A DNA stretch of 64,000 nt from Castanea sativa (taxonomy: Eukaryota > Streptophyta > Magnoliopsida > Fagales > Fagaceae): contig NC_134013.1 of assembly GCF_040712315.1 (NCBI RefSeq), positions 3,383,001 through 3,447,000 of the forward strand, read 5' to 3'. A program made the position numbers and the translations under genes. This document shows, in pieces, positions 22,413-33,781 of the stretch. Under the pieces are notes generated by a model that made no database searches, had not been told where the DNA came from, and worked only from the letters and a program-made list of their open reading frames with translations. Numbering within the stretch: position 1 is the stretch's first letter; the number at the start of each line of letters is the position of its first letter.

Positions 22413-23101
22413 AGTTTATTGATCAAATAGTAAATAACATCCGATTTGAACGAAATTTTATATGTATGTTAAGAACGTAAGGAACATGAAATTCAACGGT
22501 TAGATTTTTAAAATTCACACCCAAAAAAGAAAGAGATATATGAGAAGTTTGAAGAGTTTCTCTTCAAACTAGTTTGGAGAGAAACTTTGTTCTTTTGTAA
22601 TATGGTGCTCCTTAGAGCTAGCATCTAGCATTGGGGGTATAAACACCCCAATTGCTATTTTACAACCCAACCCACTCAAAACCCATTCCATCCGAATGGG
22701 TAGTCTTAAACAAATTTGCAACTTATGAATGGTAAGGTTGTAACAAAAATATATATTAGTTTAATCTTGTGATTGTATGTGAAGAGATAAAGTGGGAGGA
22801 AAAAGAAAGAGAATAATACTTTATATTATTTTATTAGGTGGTTAATATTATTTCATGGGGTTGTATGTGAAAATAAAAACTAAAATATGAAATAAATTCT
22901 AAAATATGGCAAAATAAATAAAGTAGTATTTGAGAATGCAGAATAGATTTTTTTTTTTTTTTTTCATCTCTTGAGTCCTTATAGTTGCCTCACGATTTGG
23001 GCTTTACTTTTGTAATATTTCACTTTAGAAAGTAAATATTTCACTTTAGCACGTGGTTTGGATTTTAGCACTTTAGCAAAAAGTGCTAAAAGCACTCGTT
23101 A
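22413..23101 (+). repeat. Duplicated kinase 5' flank, unit A (continuation)
   Basis: It aligns with 25915-26530 of unit B, including ggtgctc...agagc, the T-rich run and gcctcacgatttgggcttt. It is noncoding. It ends at the tta duplication of the next insertion. Confidence 0.75.
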
Positions 23102-24154
23102 GAGCATCCTCATCAAAGATTTCAAAAAATTTAGCATTTACCATATCAAAAACCTACTTTATCAATTTTAACACTTTATTTTACAATACACCAAAATCAA
23201 AGATTTTATATTTTTTACCACTTCATTAAAATATTAATTTTTTTATTATTTTTTATTCTCATTCACATCTCTTTCACTACCAACAAACTCACTGCCACTT
23301 CTAACACCCACTGCCACCACCGCCCACAGCCACAACCACAACACCAACCACAACCTCAACCCCCAAACCCCCAACCACCAAAATAAATAAACCAATGTGA
23401 ATAAATAAATAACCATGGCACAAACCGCAGCCAAAACCCACCACCCCAGCAACCCAGATCTGAACCCACCAGCAAACCCATCACGCCGAATTAAAACCCA
23501 TCAAACCAAATCAATGAACCAAAACCCATCACACACACAAAGCCAATAGATCAGTGACCCACAACCCACGTCGAACCAAAACCATGACCACAAACCACAG
23601 GGAAAAAAAAAAAAACTCCATTGCCACCACCAGCAGATCGGTGAACCAAAACCCACAGGAAGCAAAACCCATCCAACTATCCGATCGGTAAACCAAAACC
23701 CATCACACACACGCAAACCCAGTAGATCGATGACCCACAACCCACGCCGAACCTCCACTGTCGGACCCACAACCCATGCCCATCAAACCACAATCATCGA
23801 CCATCGAACCATCGCCACCACCACCCACAACCATCGAACCATCTGACCATGACCCAAACCCATCTGACCACGACCCTGACCATCGGACAACGTCAAACCA
23901 CGGGACAGAGAAGAGAGAAGATGGAAGAGAGAAGTGAAATATGAAAGAGAGACAAATGAGAAATAGAACCGTTAGGGGAATAACAAACCTTTTTTTTTTT
24001 ACAATCCAGCTACAGTGAGCTGTTGTTGATAACAGCTCACTGTAGCTTGGTGCTAAATCTTTTAAGATTTGGCATGTTTGATGGAAGTGGATTTTTATCA
24101 TTTGATGCTAAAAAATAGCATTTAGCATTTTTAGCACCTTTAGTGAGAATGCTC
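23102..24154. mobile_element. PIF/Harbinger-like nonautonomous element
   Basis: Ends are gagcatcctcatcaaag (left) and the reverse complement of gagcattctcactaaag (right). Flanking tta (23099-23101, 24155-24157) is the 3-bp duplication typical of PIF/Harbinger. The interior 23270-23930 is a C/A-rich low-complexity tract with repeated phrases such as aacccatcacacacac, gatcggtgaaccaaaaccc and accatcgaaccat. Long minus-strand frames through it are compositional. No transposase. Confidence 0.8.
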
Positions 24155-24157
24155 TTA

Positions 24158-24384
24158 AAGCTGAAACAATGGCACACATAGGACAAGACCACTTTTTCCT
24201 GTAAAGCGCGTTCTAATTCTACTGACTATGAATTTATTTTTCCTACTATTCATGGGTCCCACTGCACTTTTGGTCTATTCATGGGTCCAACTATATTATT
24301 TCTGCTAACTTTTACTTTTATTCACAGTACTTTCAGCAAAACGTTTTCAGTTTTAACAAAATAAGTGAATCCCAAATGGATCCG
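24158..24384. other. End of unit A and junction with unit B
   Basis: Up to about 24232 it matches unit B 26595-26670 (ggcacacataggacaagacc, gcgcgttctaattct). After that the kinase-proximal promoter and gene are missing. A T-rich stretch (gttttcagttttaac, atcccaaatggatcc) resembles the end of a Tourist-type MITE. Unit B starts at about 24385. Confidence 0.6.
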
Positions 24385-26817
24385 AAAATAAAAATATTTG
24401 AAAGGTTGTGGACCATTATGAAATATAGGTAAAGATTGAGAACCTAAAGAGTAATTAAACCTAAAAATAAAACACCGCCACTAACTCATCTAACTAACAT
24501 ATATGGTTTTTTTTTTTTTTTAAATCAAACAGAAACACTACACGCATGTAATAGAAACAAAGAGAAAATTAATTAGAGGTATTTGTATAAAATAATAATT
24601 TTATAATTTATAAGAACAAAAAATGGTTATGAAATTTAAATGTGGCAATCCAAGTGAGGCTTGTTTTTAACAGATGACAAGATCCTCAGCTTTTTTTTTT
24701 TTTTTGAAATGATAACAATCCTCAACTTTAATGATGAAAAAAATACTGCTTTATTATTTCGTAGTAGAATTTTTTACATGAAGAGAGACCTCAAAATTAA
24801 TCTCATTCTTCAGCACGTTCAGTACTCTTGGTTGAATGACAGTGCAAAGTCACAGCAGCAATAGCTTAGAACTTACAGCAGAACTGATTAAATTTAAAAT
24901 TAAAACAAAATTTAAAAAGAAAGATATTATCTTTGATCGTATCTTTTCCACCCTTCAATCAAGCAGATGTAATGAATCTGGAGAGGCATCTCTCAACTAC
25001 CAGATCAAGACAGGTTGAGTCTGGTCTATTTGAACTTAGTCACTTAATTTGTTCCCGACTACCCAGATCAAGACAAGTTGACTGGTCTCAGTTTAATTGC
25101 ATTAGGAGAATTTTTAATTCTACAGCCCACCCTTAGAAAAAAGAAAAACACCAACATATCATATTCTTAATATTTTTAGCATTTTATATATATAATTTTA
25201 AATAAAATAGAATTTAAAATAGATATTCGTGTTTTTGAAAATGTGGAGATTTCAAAAATTGCAATATGAAATTAGACTTTTTTAAAAAGCTAAGTGTTTA
25301 GTGAAAGTTATTAAAAATGTGGAGCATTAGCACAGCTCCCTTCTTTCTCCTTCCCAGACTTCTTCAGTTTTTTCTTTTTTCTTTTTTCTTTTTTTCTGTT
25401 TTTTTTTTTTTTTTGAGTGCGTGCTCTCCATCTTTTAGTTTAAGGAGAATCATGTTGCAGCTATCTTAGATTCTTCCTCACACCAAGCAAGCATTGGCAA
25501 GAGCCCAACAAGCCTCTAGCAAAGGAAATTTCAAAAACAAAGATGAAGCTGAAGGAGAAACAATGGCTTTGGCTTTAGACCTAATTGAAGGAGAAACAGC
25601 ATGGCTTTGGAAAGAACCATGGGCAATTTGGGAAATTCACTGAACTTTCAATTGTAGGATAGAAACACGCTTCAACACTTTTTGCAATGAACAAAGTTTC
25701 TCTCCAAACTAGTTTAGAGAGAAACCCATTAAACTCCTTGTATATCTTTATATTTTTTAGTATGAATCTTGAAAATCTAACTGCTAGATTGTATATTTCT
25801 TATTATATCCTTTATGCTTGCAAAATTTAAAGAAATTCAAAGATCAATTGTTATGTCATCAAACAAATATTAAAATTTCAAATTCTTGTGATTTAAAATT
25901 GTGTATAAAAAAAAATTTATTGATCAAATAGTAAATAACAACCGATTTGAATGAAATTTTATATGCATGTTAAGAACGTAAGGAACTGAAATTCAATGGT
26001 TAGATTTTCAAAATTCACATCCAAAAAAGTGATATATGAGAAGTTTGAAGAGTTTCTCTTTAGAGAAAAACTTTATTCTTTTACAATAAGGTGCTCTTAG
26101 AGCACTAGGATCTAGCATTAGGGGTGTAAACACCCTAATTGCTATTTTACAACCAACTCACTCAAAATCCATTCCATGAATGGGTAATCTTTAAAAAAAT
26201 TGCAACTTATGAATAGTAAGGTTGTAAAAAATATATATATTAGTTTAATCCTATGATTGTGTGTGAAGAGAAAAAGTGAGTGGGGGAAAAAGAAAGAAAA
26301 TAGTTCTTCATGTTATTTTATTAAGTGGTTTATATTATTTTATTAGATTGTATGTGAAAATAAAAACTAAAATATAAGGTAAATTCTAAAATAAGTTGAC
26401 AAAATAAGTAAAATAATATTTCATATGCAAAATAGATTTTTTTTTTTTTTTTTTTTTTCATCTCCTGATAGCTGCCTCACGATTTGGGCTTTGCTTTTGC
26501 AATATTGGACTTTAGCATGGTTTGGATTTTACCACGAAAAATTCTGGTGCCACAAACTAACGGGTTGGCCACAACCCGCCACATTTGTGCACAAGTTGGT
26601 AGCATAGGACAATGGCACACATAGGACAAGACCGCTTTTTCCTGTAATGCGCGTTCTAATTCTGCTGACCAAAAGAGCAACAATGATTTTTTCCTTTTGT
26701 GCTACTAGTCTGCCCACTATAATTTTTGAAGAAATTTTGTCGGTGGGAATAGTCTTTGTCAGTTTTAATTATATATAAATTAATTATGGTCTTGCCTTGC
26801 CTTGCCCAATACCTCTC
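24385..26817 (+). repeat. 5' flank of the intact kinase gene (unit B)
   Basis: This is the least interrupted version of the duplicated 5' flank. It has long T/A runs (24508-24522, 24691-24705, 26438-26458) and no coding frame of note. The last 150 bases before the ATG (from aaaagagcaacaatg at about 26672) match those before the unit C pseudogene. An AT-rich attatatataaat lies at 26769-26780, a possible TATA region about 40 bases from the ATG. Confidence 0.7.
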
Positions 26818-29235
26818 ATGGGTTCGCCAGTCTTCTTCCTTCTACTCTCTTTCGCATTTTCCTTCCCACTATCATCTTCAGCATTAATCGCTATTAGTCA
26901 AGGCTCATCCATATCAGTAGAGAAACCAGATATTCTGATATCACCAAATGGCGACTTCTCTGCTGGCTTTTATTCCGTGGGTGATCATGCCTATTGCTTT
27001 GCCATTTGGTTTAGCAACTCACGCACCGTAGTTTGGATGGCAAACCGTGCGCAGCCAGTTCATGGTAGGCACTCAAAGCTCTCTCTCCTCAAAAATGGCA
27101 ATCTGATCTTAACTGATGCCAATAAATTAAATGTTTGGACCACAAACACTGTGTCACTCTCCTTTGTCCAACTATTTCTCCACAACACCGGTAATCTTGT
27201 TCTATGCAATGTGAACGGTGTTATTTTGTGGCAAAGCTTTGATTTCCCTACAGATACCCTTCTTCCTCAACAACTACTCACTAGAAACACCAAGCTTGTC
27301 TCCTCAAGAAGCCAGAGCAATTATTCCACTGGTTTCTTTGAGTTTTTCTTCGACAACCAAAACATTCTCCGTCTTTTTTATAATGATTCTAAGATATCCA
27401 ATACTTATTATTGGCCTAACCCATGGCTTTCAATCTCGGACGCTGGAAGGATCTCATACAACAATAGCAAAACAGCTATCCTTAATTCCTTGGGGAACTT
27501 TAGTTCATCCGATGATTTAACTTTTGTGTCAGCTGACTATGGAGCAGTACTTCATAGAAGATTGACACTTGATTATGATGGTAACATTCGATTGTACAGT
27601 TGGGAAGAGGAGGGACAGAGTTGGGTTGTTTCATGGCAAGCCATTCAGAAACCTTGCGAGATTCCTGGTGCTTGTGGGGCCAACGGTTTGTGCAGTTATG
27701 TTATTGGTTCCGGCAGGAAATGTTCCTGCCCTCCAGGATACAAGATGAAAAATCGTACCGATTGGGCTGATGGTTGTGAACTCGAAGTTGATCTCTCTTG
27801 CAAGGCAAATGAGTCGGGGTTTCTGCAGTTATCCCAAGTTGACTTTTACTCGTTTTACGGGAATGATTTCGGAAACTTCCTCAATTACACCTTTGATCAA
27901 TGTAGGGATCTATGTTTGGCAGCTTGTGATTGCAAAGCGTTCGAATACAACTTTAACGAGTATTATGGTTTTTCAAAATGTTATCCTAAGACACGATTGC
28001 TAAATGGGTATCGTTCACCAAATTTAACTGGAGACGTCTATTTGAAACTACCGAAAAGCAAAATCTTGTCCCACCCCAATCCTCTAGAAGAATTCAATTT
28101 AAATTGCTCAAGTGATGGTACACTACAAAGCGGTAAAAACAGCACAGTGAAATTCATGCTCTGGTTTGCTTGTGGAGTGGGTGGACTTGAAATCATCTCT
28201 TTCTTTCTGGCGTGGTTTCTTCTCATCAAAGCACCGAAAAGTTTAGGTGTTGACAAGGAAGCCTATGATCGTGCTGCCATTGGATTCAGAAGATTTACAT
28301 ATTCAGAACTAAAAAAGGCCACAAAGAGTTTTAGTGAGGAGATTGGAAGAGGTGCAGGAGGAATTGTCTACAAAGGGGTGTTGTCTGACAATCGAGTTGC
28401 TGCAATCAAACGTCTCCATGAAGCCAACCAAGGAGAAGATGAATTTCTAGCCGAAGTAAGCATCATTGGAAGGATTAACCACATGAACCTAATAGAGATG
28501 TGGGGGTATTGCGCAGAGGGAAAGCATAGGATTTTGGTGTATGAGTACATGGAGCATGGTTCTTTAGCAAAAAACCTCTCATTCAAGGCACTTGATTGGG
28601 AAAAAAGGTTCAAAATTGTTGTGGGTACTGCAAAAGGCCTAGCCTATTTGCATGAGGATTGCTTGGACTGGATTTTACATTGCGATGTAAAACCTCAAAA
28701 TATACTTTTGGACTCAACTTATCAACCAAAGGTGGCAGATTTTGGCCTATCAAAACTACAAAATAGAGGTGTCCTTAAAAATTCAAGCTTCTCAAAGATA
28801 AGAGGAACACGAGGTTATATGGCTCCGGAGTGGGTTTTCAATCAACCTATCACCTCCAAAGTGGATGTTTATAGTTATGGGATTGTTGTGCTGGAAATGG
28901 CGACAGGAAAAGGTCCATCGAGGAGTGTCCATGCAATAGATGATGGTGGGGAGGCAGAGCACCAAAGGCTGGTTACATGGGTGAGGGAAAAAATGAAGAA
29001 AGCGGCAGCAAATACTTCCTTACTTGAAGAAATCATTGATCCAATGTTGGTAGGTAAATATGACATATTTGAGATGGAAGCTTTAGTTCAGGTTGCTCTA
29101 CAATGCGTAGAAGAAGACAAAGATGAAAGACCTACCATGAGCCAAGTAGTAGAGATGCTCTTACGCCAAGAAAAGGTCAATGATGTTGTTATATTTGACG
29201 AGTGTAGTGAAGAGTGTAGTCTCATGGCCTACTAA
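26818..29235 (+). CDS. S-domain (bulb-lectin) receptor-like serine/threonine kinase, ZmPK1-like, intact
   Basis: An intronless 805-residue plasma-membrane receptor kinase. I start at the ATG at 26818; the frame is open a few codons further but without an ATG, and the ATG at 26786 is out of frame. Residues 1-25 are a signal peptide. The bulb-type lectin domain follows (WMANRAQPV, LWQSFDFPTDTLLP), then the S-locus region and a Cys-rich EGF-like part (PCEIPGACGANGLC). A PAN/apple-like domain comes next (CRDLCLAACDCKAFEYN), then a transmembrane helix at about 447-470. The kinase has P-loop GRGAGG at 510, Lys531, HCDVKPQN with catalytic Asp623, DFG at 641 and APEW. HCD instead of HRD makes it a non-RD kinase, as in ZmPK1. 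The ligand is unknown; such kinases often act in defence or development. Confidence 0.95.
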   Translation: MGSPVFFLLLSFAFSFPLSSSALIAISQGSSISVEKPDILISPNGDFSAGFYSVGDHAYCFAIWFSNSRTVVWMANRAQPVHGRHSKLSLLKNGNLILTDANKLNVWTTNTVSLSFVQLFLHNTGNLVLCNVNGVILWQSFDFPTDTLLPQQLLTRNTKLVSSRSQSNYSTGFFEFFFDNQNILRLFYNDSKISNTYYWPNPWLSISDAGRISYNNSKTAILNSLGNFSSSDDLTFVSADYGAVLHRRLTLDYDGNIRLYSWEEEGQSWVVSWQAIQKPCEIPGACGANGLCSYVIGSGRKCSCPPGYKMKNRTDWADGCELEVDLSCKANESGFLQLSQVDFYSFYGNDFGNFLNYTFDQCRDLCLAACDCKAFEYNFNEYYGFSKCYPKTRLLNGYRSPNLTGDVYLKLPKSKILSHPNPLEEFNLNCSSDGTLQSGKNSTVKFMLWFACGVGGLEIISFFLAWFLLIKAPKSLGVDKEAYDRAAIGFRRFTYSELKKATKSFSEEIGRGAGGIVYKGVLSDNRVAAIKRLHEANQGEDEFLAEVSIIGRINHMNLIEMWGYCAEGKHRILVYEYMEHGSLAKNLSFKALDWEKRFKIVVGTAKGLAYLHEDCLDWILHCDVKPQNILLDSTYQPKVADFGLSKLQNRGVLKNSSFSKIRGTRGYMAPEWVFNQPITSKVDVYSYGIVVLEMATGKGPSRSVHAIDDGGEAEHQRLVTWVREKMKKAAANTSLLEEIIDPMLVGKYDIFEMEALVQVALQCVEEDKDERPTMSQVVEMLLRQEKVNDVVIFDECSEECSLMAY

Positions 29236-29470
29236 ATATGATATGTCAATTCACTGCCAAATTTCTCTCCTATAGTCCAATACATTGGGCTGGCGTTGAG
29301 CATGCACTTTCATGTGAAACAAGTGTGTGTGTGTGTTTTTTTAACTTATTTAACCTTTTCATTAGCTTGCATCTTCCCTTTAAACTAATGTACCTGCAAC
29401 AACGTGATTCAATAAAATCTATGACTTAATTCTCTTAGATTAAAATTTCAATAATAAAATAAAATTCTGG
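29236..29470 (+). promoter_or_regulatory. 3' UTR with polyadenylation signal
   Basis: It contains AATAAA at 29411-29416. The same block follows the two pseudogenes (45005-45236, and 62186-63020 where an insertion splits it). A (GT)n run at 29321-29338 is shared by all three. Confidence 0.65.
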
Positions 29471-29994
29471 TTAAAATATACTATTGATCTCTAAATTTTA
29501 TTATATTGGCAGTTTTAGTCCTTATAAATTAAAGTGATCACTTTTAATCGTTAGCAAACTTAAAATAGTCGCTTTTAGTTCTTAAAAAATTTAAAGAGGT
29601 CAGTCTTGGTCTCTAACAAATTCTAAGTAATTGCTAGTTGTATTGTGGAATGATAATGTGTCAACTTCTAATTTGACTACGTCATATTAGGGATTAAATG
29701 CAATTATTTTAAACTTTGTTAATAAAATAAAGTATAGAGAGAGAATAATATTTTTGTGTCAAGAATTGTGCAAGAAACTACCTTTTTATAGAAGCATATA
29801 TGAGTAGCACAAGTAAAAGGAGTGTACACAAGTAATTTATGGTACAAGTAATAAGACATTGAGCCTAAGCCCGTTGGGCTAGACAGTAATCTATGCTAAC
29901 AAACTTCAGGGGCTAGATTCACTAATATGTTAAACTTTGAAGACCAACAATATATTTAATCCTAAATAGTATTACTTAGTTATGTAATTTTTTT
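29471..29994. repeat. Shared 3' flank repeat of kinase units
   Basis: This noncoding stretch, with repeated ttttagtcctt/cttttaatc phrases and tcatattagggattaaatgc, is also found at 45590-46119 and 63045-63574. It looks like the remnant of an old repeat that was already present before the gene duplicated. Confidence 0.65.
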
Positions 29995-30390
29995 TCTTTA
30001 TTTTAGGTAAAAAAGGATAATATTATTAAGAAGGGCAGCTAGACCTCATTAAAAAGGAACTCAACATTCATACACTATTCCAACATGGTTCAAATTAAGT
30101 AACAAATACACATCAGTCCTCAAAAGGAGGCTCATAAAGTAAAACAAAATCCTGAGCTTAGTGGACATCCTGTCAAGCAAGTGCATCAACACACTTGTTA
30201 GCCTTCCTATAATAGTGGAAAATCTAAACTTGAGGAATTTTCCTTAGGACTTTCCTATAATAGTCTTTAAGAAGACCAACAATAATCTTAGCATCTAGCT
30301 CAATTTCCCCTGCCAGCAAATTAAGTAATGCAAAGACTAATTCCATCCCCAACAGCCCACATCTCAGCAGCCACACTTGAAGTAAATGTA
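29995..30390 (-). pseudogene. LINE-type RNase H-like (RVT_3) remnant
   Basis: The minus strand encodes AAEMWAVGDGISL, GEIELDAKII, RKVLRKIPQV and, after a stop, HYYRKANKCVDALA. These are landmarks of the RNase H-like domain at the end of plant non-LTR retrotransposon ORF2. Several stops. Copies follow the other two kinase loci. Confidence 0.7.
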
Positions 30391-30519
30391 AGTTTGTAAC
30401 TTCAATATAAAAGAATGTTTTAAAGTTTGTATGTATGTGATAAAAAAACAAATTATTTGGTTCCACCAAACATAAATAAGAGGGTTTTACGCTAAATTTT
30501 ACTGTCAATCATTAAAGTT

Positions 30520-30935
30520 TAGAATTTTTTTTTTCTCAAAAAAAAAGGTTGAGATTTTTTATTTTGGTCCATCAAATTTGAATCTGTTCTCCAAAATGTT
30601 CCTTTTGTACATCAAGGTGCGGAAAGAGGTTTTCTCACATCTGAACTCACTAGATCTGAACTCACTAGAGTGACCATATAAGCAGTGAGCTTGTTACAAT
30701 ATGAATTGTCCAAGCAGCCCAGGCCTGTATAAGATTTTTAAATTTATCTCTTTCCTTTGCAAGCCGAGAGGAGGCCGGCTTTACCTTAGATTTTCCAAAC
30801 CATGCCTAGCCCAATGAATGATTTGTTCAAGCAGCCCAGTCCATCAAAAAGGTTATTCTAGTCTAGACTCTAGAGTCTAGATTCTGGACCTTTTGTTAAA
30901 TTATAAAAGCTAAGGGCCTAAGGCAATACCCATCA
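30520..30935. other. Intergenic, nothing coding
   Basis: It holds an A/T-rich start, a short direct repeat (ctgaactcactagat twice at about 30640-30668) and two copies of a caagcagccca phrase. I recognise no element. Confidence 0.5.
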
Positions 30936-31072
30936 ACAAGCTGTGTGTTAAGTGTTAACCAACAAAATAGAAGTACCTATAAATCTACATTTTTTTAAAG
31001 TACACGACCAGTTCAATAGATTAAAATATGGATTTAAATAAATAATTTTAGTAAAGAAAAGATTTATTAGCA
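30936..31072 (+). repeat. Far-upstream segment shared with 215-345
   Basis: It is nearly identical to 215-345. It probably marks the left part of the duplicated unit C. Bases 31073-31395 show no gene. Confidence 0.7.
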
Positions 31073-31395
31073 AAGATTGTTTCATGGTGACTAGTCGTAG
31101 TCTATATCCTGAAGTCCCAATCCTTCCTTTGCTTTCTCAACTATGTTGCCGTGTGGAACTACAATTCCCAAAGGCTTTTAAAGCTCCTCTGGCCATATTT
31201 ATAGCCAAATAAACACAAGCTAATTTGAACCCGAGCCAAGCACAAGTATCAATTATGGGGAGTATCACTTGTATAAGTCCATGGAGCAGGATTTAAGTAC
31301 AGTACTTAGGTGTTATTCTTTTGGTTCTTTCTTAAAATTTTGACATGTGGATTTTTTCTTATAGAATGGAAGTATATTTTTTAGTTAAATAATCA

Positions 31396-31925
31396 TGATG
31401 GGATTGACGAACTCAACTTATCTGGACGAAGTCATCCAAACCAACGAGGTAGCACTGACAGATGAACTAACAGGTGCCACTGACGATATAAGCCACATTA
31501 CTGACGAAGTAAAAGAAGACATTCAATGCAGTCAAAATAAATGTCTTGGACGGTTATAGGGACATCTGTACGGACCGTTGAAAGCCCATCAATACTCACA
31601 TCATTGACCATGAGGCGTTACCTAAAGAAGCATTAAATCACCATAACAGTCACAATGGCTAGGAGCGACGAGAATGTATATATACAGCCATCCCAACAAC
31701 AACATGAGGTACGAAAAACGCACCTAGAAATACCTATTGTTGCCCTGCTATATTGCTTTATTTTTAAGGCTTCCATATACTGACTTTGGCATCGAAGACG
31801 TGGTGGCAGGCACCACACCGGTGACCAGTCCGAGGAAGCAACCTTGCCATTCCTATAATCACAAAGATTAGGGTTTGGCTTCATCTGGATGCATCCATTG
31901 TAACTAATGAATTTGCATTTCATCA
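31396..31925 (+). mobile_element. LTR-like fragment (gypsy Tat type)
   Basis: It opens tgatgggattgacg, has a TATA-like gtatatatacagcc near 31677, and then the phrase actgactttggcatcg with ggtggcaggcaccacacc, as seen near the 3' part of plant Tat LTRs. It closes around tttcatca. I find no matching 5-bp duplication (aatca versus agcca), so ends are tentative. Confidence 0.4.
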
Positions 31926-33781
31926 AGCCACATGGCTGAATCTTATGAGGAAAATTTAAGAAACAACACTTAAAGTATTATACCTAAGTTGTGCAAACTC
32001 TATAACACATATTCTTCTGATGAACTAGTATTATGCCTGTGTGTTACACAATTTAATTATAAACTTTTAATATAATTTTATTGAGAAATAATAAATTAAT
32101 AATCACTTAAATCTAGATTATATAAATTGCATATAAATTATTGTTCTTAAAAGTATCAAGCAATCACACAATATATTTATATGAACAAAATCCTAAATTT
32201 AATAATTATGAACCTATGGAAACTTAACCAAAGGTATTTCATTTGCCAAAAAAAAAAACATAATTCTCTTCTAACTTTCGGTTGTCTTATAATGACATTT
32301 TTGCAATGCACACATATAATATTACCAACAACAAAAATAAAAATGAGAAATAGTAACATAAAAATTTTACTATTCAAGAAAATTAATATAATCCAATAAT
32401 GCACATATAAGCATGACTTAAATACAACATAGAAATAAAAAGATGAAACCCCTGTTGTAGGAGGAAATACAAAATTTTATAATACTTAAATAATAAATAG
32501 ATAAAGCCTATGAGGGGAAAAAAAAGGGAGTACAAATAATTCATAAATGCAAAACCAAACAAAAGAAGAAGAAAAAAACTAAACATATTATTGTAGGATA
32601 AAAAAGAAGAATAGAGTAGCAATAGAAGGATAAGGGACTATTTGGATTTGCAAGTTTTCATCACCCATCACTCTGTTTTCATCACTTATAACTCAAAACT
32701 GGTGGGTCTTACAGAAAGGAAGTCTGTTTGGCTGTGTTTTCAAGTTTTGTTTCCATCACTCAATTATCTGATTTTTGAGTAATGAGTTATGGAAACTAGA
32801 AACAACTTTTAGGTGTTTTCAAGTTATGAAAATAGAGTTATGGTGTCATTTTGGTATTTTCACTCAACTAATGGGCTCCACGGATAGTGTATAGTCATTT
32901 CAATGCAAGCCTTTGCTCCCCCAACGGCTCTCTTCATACCAGACCAAACCCCTTTCCTTCCATTAATTTCTTTCTCTTCTCTTCCCAAGCCAACCTCTCC
33001 ATACCCACTGGTAGCTGCTCTCTCTCATCTGGGTCTGCCACTCCATCCTATATTGTCACACAACCCACATTCAAGGATTATAATCTGTCAAACACAACTC
33101 AAATCATCAATGCAAATCCACTCGTGTGGTGAAACTTAATACACAATACAAAATAGGTAATCTCAATTTAATGTCAAGGATTCGAAAAGGCCTCAAAACA
33201 CCCAATACTTTGACCAAAATTTGAAACCCACCAGATTGGAAAATAAATGAATTAAAGAGGAAATTACAAGCACCAAACCCATACAAAGGAAACCCATCAT
33301 CGATACACCCACAAAATTCCTAACACAAATCGGAGAGATGTATAGAGCCACAATAACAAAATTAAGGAGGGCGAAGCAAAAAACTCATGGGTCATGGTGG
33401 AGGAGATTGGAACCGCTGCTACCCGTTGAAGGTGATCTTGCAAGCTAGGTGCCGGTGGAGATCGGTGCTGGGTAAGGTGGAGATCGGCGCTGGGTGGATT
33501 TCCTTTGCTAGAGATCTGCGCTGTTTATACTCAGTGAGGTGGAGATTGCGTTGTTTGGACTCGGTGAAAGGAAGAGAGAACCATGTGTTTGGGTATTACA
33601 GGAGAGTGATGAAGAAAAAAAAAAGGAGAAAAGGGGATGTATACGCAGCTAACGTGCTCAAGCAATGGGTCAAGTATGGGTCCCACAAAAGTAGAAATAT
33701 TTGCAACATCAATTAACAAAGGATTGAAGACAAAATCATAATTTTCTAATTCAAGAAAATCAATAAATTGTGTAGTCATCT
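31926..33781. other. AT-rich intergenic block, MITE-like pieces, no gene
   Basis: 31926-32635 is very AT-rich. At 32636 gggactatttggatttgcaa looks like a Tourist-type end, and ccatcactcaattatc ... gtaatgagttatgg near 32755-32790 forms a loose hairpin, but no paired terminus was found. 33380-33600 is a G-rich tract with a repeated gatcggcgctggg/ggtggagat phrase; its open frames are not recognisable proteins. Confidence 0.45.

Noticed and set aside
23246..24101. Three minus-strand frames of 68-132 codons
   Set aside because: Trp/Gly-rich translation of a C/A-rich low-complexity tract inside the PIF-like element.
26797..26817. Seven extra codons upstream of the intact kinase ATG, and similar at 42555-42602
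   Set aside because: The open frame begins with TTG, not used as a normal plant start. The first in-frame ATGs (26818, 42603) give a clean signal peptide.
31396..31925. Solo LTR with defined ends
   Set aside because: TG...CA ends can be proposed but the flanking 5-mers differ, so I only list it as an LTR-like fragment.
33387..33716. 109-codon plus-strand frame with Trp/Arg-rich sequence
   Set aside because: It is built of short G-rich direct repeats, matches no family I know and has no conserved copy in the window.
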